Below are positions 61,758 to 64,000 of a stretch of DNA of 64,000 nucleotides, piece by piece. Source of the DNA: Winogradskyella haliclonae (GTDB taxonomy: Bacteria > Bacteroidota > Bacteroidia > Flavobacteriales > Flavobacteriaceae); contig NZ_BMDQ01000001.1 of assembly GCF_014635865.1 (NCBI RefSeq), positions 1,550,001 to 1,614,000 of the forward strand, given 5' to 3'. Position numbers and translations under genes: made by a program. Each line of letters begins with the position of its first letter. The first letter of the stretch is position 1. The notes beneath the pieces are model-generated. The model saw nothing but the letters and a program-made list of their open reading frames with translations. It ran no database searches and was not told the origin of the DNA.

Positions 61758-63377
61758 TTAAGATTTTGCTTTTGCTTTTTTCTTCTTCCTCCAGCGATTA
61801 AAGAATGTAATTCCAAAAATTACTGCTAAAAATGGTATAAGATAAGACACTCGCTCGCCTTTTCCGTTTACGGTTGTAAAAACACGGTCCCAGCGTATGC
61901 TCCAATTTTTAATGCCATCGTTAATACCATCGATACTCATCCAAATAAATACAGGTTTACCAATAACGTGGTCAAATGGGACAAAGCCCCATGCGCGAGC
62001 ATCAATGGAGTTGTGTCTATTATCTCCCATCATCCAATAATAGTCTTTTTCAAAAGTATATGAATTCACGACTTTACCATCTAAGATGACTTGGTTTCCT
62101 TTAGCGTATACGTTATGGCCTTCATATTCTTGTATGAGTCTGTCATAAAGTGGTAAATTTTGTACTGTTAATTTAGTTGAATCTCCAGCCTTAGGGATAT
62201 ATAATGGGCCAAAGAAATCTATGTTCCATGAATAATTTGGATCACGTGGAAACGTTCCGCCATAAACGCCTTTTTCTTGAATATTTCTCTTAACGGATAA
62301 TACTTCTGGATGATTTTTTATTTGAGCAATAGCCTTATCAGACGCGGCATTTATTCTATAGGTTCCGTCAGGCGTTTGAATAATACCATCATCAATATCT
62401 GCACGATTGAGCAATGCCAAAATTCTATTGATATCTGTCTGACTTCTTAATTCATTTTTAAATTTTATATCATAAGAAAACTGAAGTTCTCCTCTATCTG
62501 GAAGTTCATTCTTTTTACCATTAATATAAACATAACCTTCTCTGATTTCTAGAGTGTCACCAGGAATCGCAACACAACGTTTTACGAGATTTGTTTTTTT
62601 GTCAATGGGTTTGTAATAATTACGGTCCGGTGTAAATATATTCATATCCCTTAATGTATCAGCAGGCTGACCAAAAACAACGTAGTCGTTGTTTTTTATT
62701 TTTTCGAAAGCAGGGAATCTAAAATAGGGTAATTGTAATTTGTTTTTCCATGATGTATTGCGCTTTTCAAAATTATCATCATATAAATACGATTTTACAC
62801 CGACTACAGGTATAGTGTCATGTACCATTGGTGTACCTACTGTTGTCATTGGTGCACGTGCTCCATAATGTAGTTTGCTTACAACTAAAAAATCTCCTAC
62901 TAAGAGGGATTTTTCTAAAGATGATGACGGAATTACAAAAGGTTGAAAAAAGTAGGTATGGACAATTGTTGCAGCAACAATGGCAAATAAGATAGACGTG
63001 ATCCACTCGCCAGCAGATGTTTTTGGTTTTAATTTTCTATCCTTGATAAAATCTACATCAGCGATATAGTTTAAATAATAGAGGTAGAATCCTAAAGTTG
63101 CTATGCAAATTAATGCGTCTAACTTGGTATCCTTTCCAAAAGCTCTTGCGGTTTCTACCCAAGTCGCAGGAATCATGATAAGATTTACAATTGGTAAGAA
63201 TATAAGAATAACCCAATACCAAGGACGTGTAATAATCTTCATTAAGATTATGGCATTGTACACAGGGATAAATGCTTCCCAAGCTTGTCTTCCTGCTTTA
63301 ATATAGAGTTTCCATGTGCCAAGTCCGTGTATAACTTGTAATATCAAAAATAAGATTAGCCACTCAGTCCAGTTCAT
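61758..63377 (-). CDS. lepB: Signal peptidase I
   Basis: The 539-residue protein is long for the family, as is usual in Bacteroidota. It has three N-terminal membrane helices of a DUF5684-like domain, then the LepB helix (SILFAIVAATIVHTYFF). The catalytic Ser lies in VIPSSSLEKSLLVGDFLVVS (near residue 152) and the general-base Lys in LVKRCVAIPGDTLEI. The final box is MMGDNRHNSIDARAWGFVP. It removes signal peptides from exported proteins. The large insertion between the Lys region and the GDNR box is also typical. It follows dapB in the same direction. Confidence 0.93.
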   Translation of the reverse strand: MNWTEWLILFLILQVIHGLGTWKLYIKAGRQAWEAFIPVYNAIILMKIITRPWYWVILIFLPIVNLIMIPATWVETARAFGKDTKLDALICIATLGFYLYYLNYIADVDFIKDRKLKPKTSAGEWITSILFAIVAATIVHTYFFQPFVIPSSSLEKSLLVGDFLVVSKLHYGARAPMTTVGTPMVHDTIPVVGVKSYLYDDNFEKRNTSWKNKLQLPYFRFPAFEKIKNNDYVVFGQPADTLRDMNIFTPDRNYYKPIDKKTNLVKRCVAIPGDTLEIREGYVYINGKKNELPDRGELQFSYDIKFKNELRSQTDINRILALLNRADIDDGIIQTPDGTYRINAASDKAIAQIKNHPEVLSVKRNIQEKGVYGGTFPRDPNYSWNIDFFGPLYIPKAGDSTKLTVQNLPLYDRLIQEYEGHNVYAKGNQVILDGKVVNSYTFEKDYYWMMGDNRHNSIDARAWGFVPFDHVIGKPVFIWMSIDGINDGIKNWSIRWDRVFTTVNGKGERVSYLIPFLAVIFGITFFNRWRKKKKAKAKS

Positions 63378-63440
63378 ATATTTTGTTTTAATCTACTGTT
63401 GGTAGAAAAGTATTACTATTTGTTTCAAATTTTGTGCAAA

Positions 63441-64000
63441 TTAACCAATATTTAAGACGTCTTTCATGCTAAAGACCCCTTTTTTATCAGCAATCCATTC
63501 AGCAGCAATGACAGCGCCTAATGCAAAACCTTCTCTGTTATGAGCTGTATGCTTTATTTCAACTGAATCAACTTCAGAGTTATAGCTTATAATGTGAGTT
63601 CCAGGAACGTCTTCAATACGCTTGGCATCAATCTTTATTTCATCAGAATTTGGGCTATCTAAAGTCCAATTCTTGTAATCCGAAGTTTTAATAATATCGT
63701 TAGCTAGCGAAATTGCTGTTCCGCTTGGTGCATCTAACTTCTGCGTATGATGAATTTCTTCAATACCAAGATGATAATCAGGATACTTCGCTATTAGTGA
63801 TGCTAAAACACGATTGACCTCAAAGAAGATATTAACACCTAAGCTAAAGTTTGAGGCATATAAAAAAGCACCATTGTTGGCGTTACAATGTGCTGTAATA
63901 TTGGTGTAATGCTCAAGCCAACCAGTGGTCCCAGAAATTACAGGCACATTGGCATTTATAGCACTTTTAATATTTAAAACTGCAGTAGAAGGTATGCTAA
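63441..64000 (-). CDS. dapB: 4-hydroxy-tetrahydrodipicolinate reductase (5' end outside window)
   Basis: The visible ~187 codons are the C-terminal three quarters of DapB. Coding continues to the right edge (SIPSTAVLNIKSAINANVP), so the GTG at 63947 is not the start. Features include VISGTTGW, NFSLGVNIFFEVNRVLA, the catalytic EIHHTQKLDAPSGTAISLA (H-H and K-x-D-A-P-S-G-T-A) and SVEIKHTAHNREGFALGA. It reduces 4-hydroxy-tetrahydrodipicolinate in lysine/diaminopimelate synthesis, the step before dapD. Confidence 0.94.
   Translation of the reverse strand, partial: SIPSTAVLNIKSAINANVPVISGTTGWLEHYTNITAHCNANNGAFLYASNFSLGVNIFFEVNRVLASLIAKYPDYHLGIEEIHHTQKLDAPSGTAISLANDIIKTSDYKNWTLDSPNSDEIKIDAKRIEDVPGTHIISYNSEVDSVEIKHTAHNREGFALGAVIAAEWIADKKGVFSMKDVLNIG

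Noticed and set aside
63441..63947. dapB as a complete short gene starting at 63947
   Set aside because: The GTG is internal; DapB-like coding sequence continues unbroken to the window edge, so the gene is cut by the window rather than truncated.
1..64000. CRISPR arrays, tRNA and rRNA genes, insertion sequences
   Set aside because: Reading both strands showed no spaced direct repeats of CRISPR type, no cloverleaf candidate and no transposase. The regular ~285-base periodicity at 1-2000 is protein modules, not a repeat array.

Overview
The window is chromosomal DNA from a low-GC member of the Bacteroidota, almost certainly a marine-type Flavobacteriaceae; the genus cannot be fixed from the sequence alone. 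The evidence is large secreted proteins ending in type B sorting domains of the type IX secretion system (T9SS, gliding-associated C-termini), Bacteroidota-only families (DUF5606, DUF6122, DUF6443, OstA-like, WbqC), the near absence of Shine-Dalgarno sequences, and many copies of the Bacteroidota -7 promoter element TAnnTTTG placed just before start codons.

Layout. Positions 1-8126 hold three tandem minus-strand genes for large exported proteins. They share a ~95-residue acidic module (C-D-x-D-x-D-G type), and two of them visibly end in T9SS type B domains. Positions 8155-15152 carry an ABC-2 exporter pair, a pRiA4b ORF-3 family protein, heme A synthase (ctaA), a GNAT acetyltransferase, CCA-adding enzyme and two methyltransferases. 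Positions 15194-21605 are a mixed-orientation surface-polysaccharide/LPS locus with four glycosyltransferases, a Kdo/heptose-kinase-like protein, a CDP-glycerol glycerophosphotransferase homologue and its partner nucleotidyltransferase. Positions 21701-39092 are mainly housekeeping: dapD, ruvX, def, a DUF5606 gene, mazG, a frameshifted small gene, a DUF349 gene, aroE, two tandem DUF368 (PopT-like) genes, a TPR gene, a class III aminotransferase, an OstA-like gene, purA, a Fur-family regulator and relA/spoT.

Positions 39371-49770 form the accessory island and the most interesting part of the window. A two-polypeptide RHS shell has an SpvB/TcB-like first protein (1131 aa) and a DUF6443-RHS second protein (1313 aa), with a small exported protein encoded between them. 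The second RHS protein ends, after its core PDGM boundary, in a ~248-residue variable tip with an HExxH zinc-protease motif. Two bases downstream is an unrecognised lipoprotein gene, a natural candidate for the cognate immunity protein. Two AT-rich orphan genes with TPR-like features follow, and two near-identical terminator hairpins flank the second of them. I infer a Tc/RHS-type polymorphic toxin with an undescribed immunity partner.

Positions 49909-58290 return to core genes: DUF721, a lipocalin-like lipoprotein, recF, a TPR membrane protein, ribH, two small related membrane proteins, mutL, two tandem rhomboid proteases and an EEP-family hydrolase. Positions 58282-64000 contain the dapB-lepB-wbqC-DUF6122 block on the minus strand. 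An unusual pair, a TPR-AAA+ ATPase translationally coupled to a TPR membrane protein, sits inside it between lepB and wbqC. No tRNA, rRNA, CRISPR array or insertion sequence was seen, and no gene-free stretch exceeds 300 bases.
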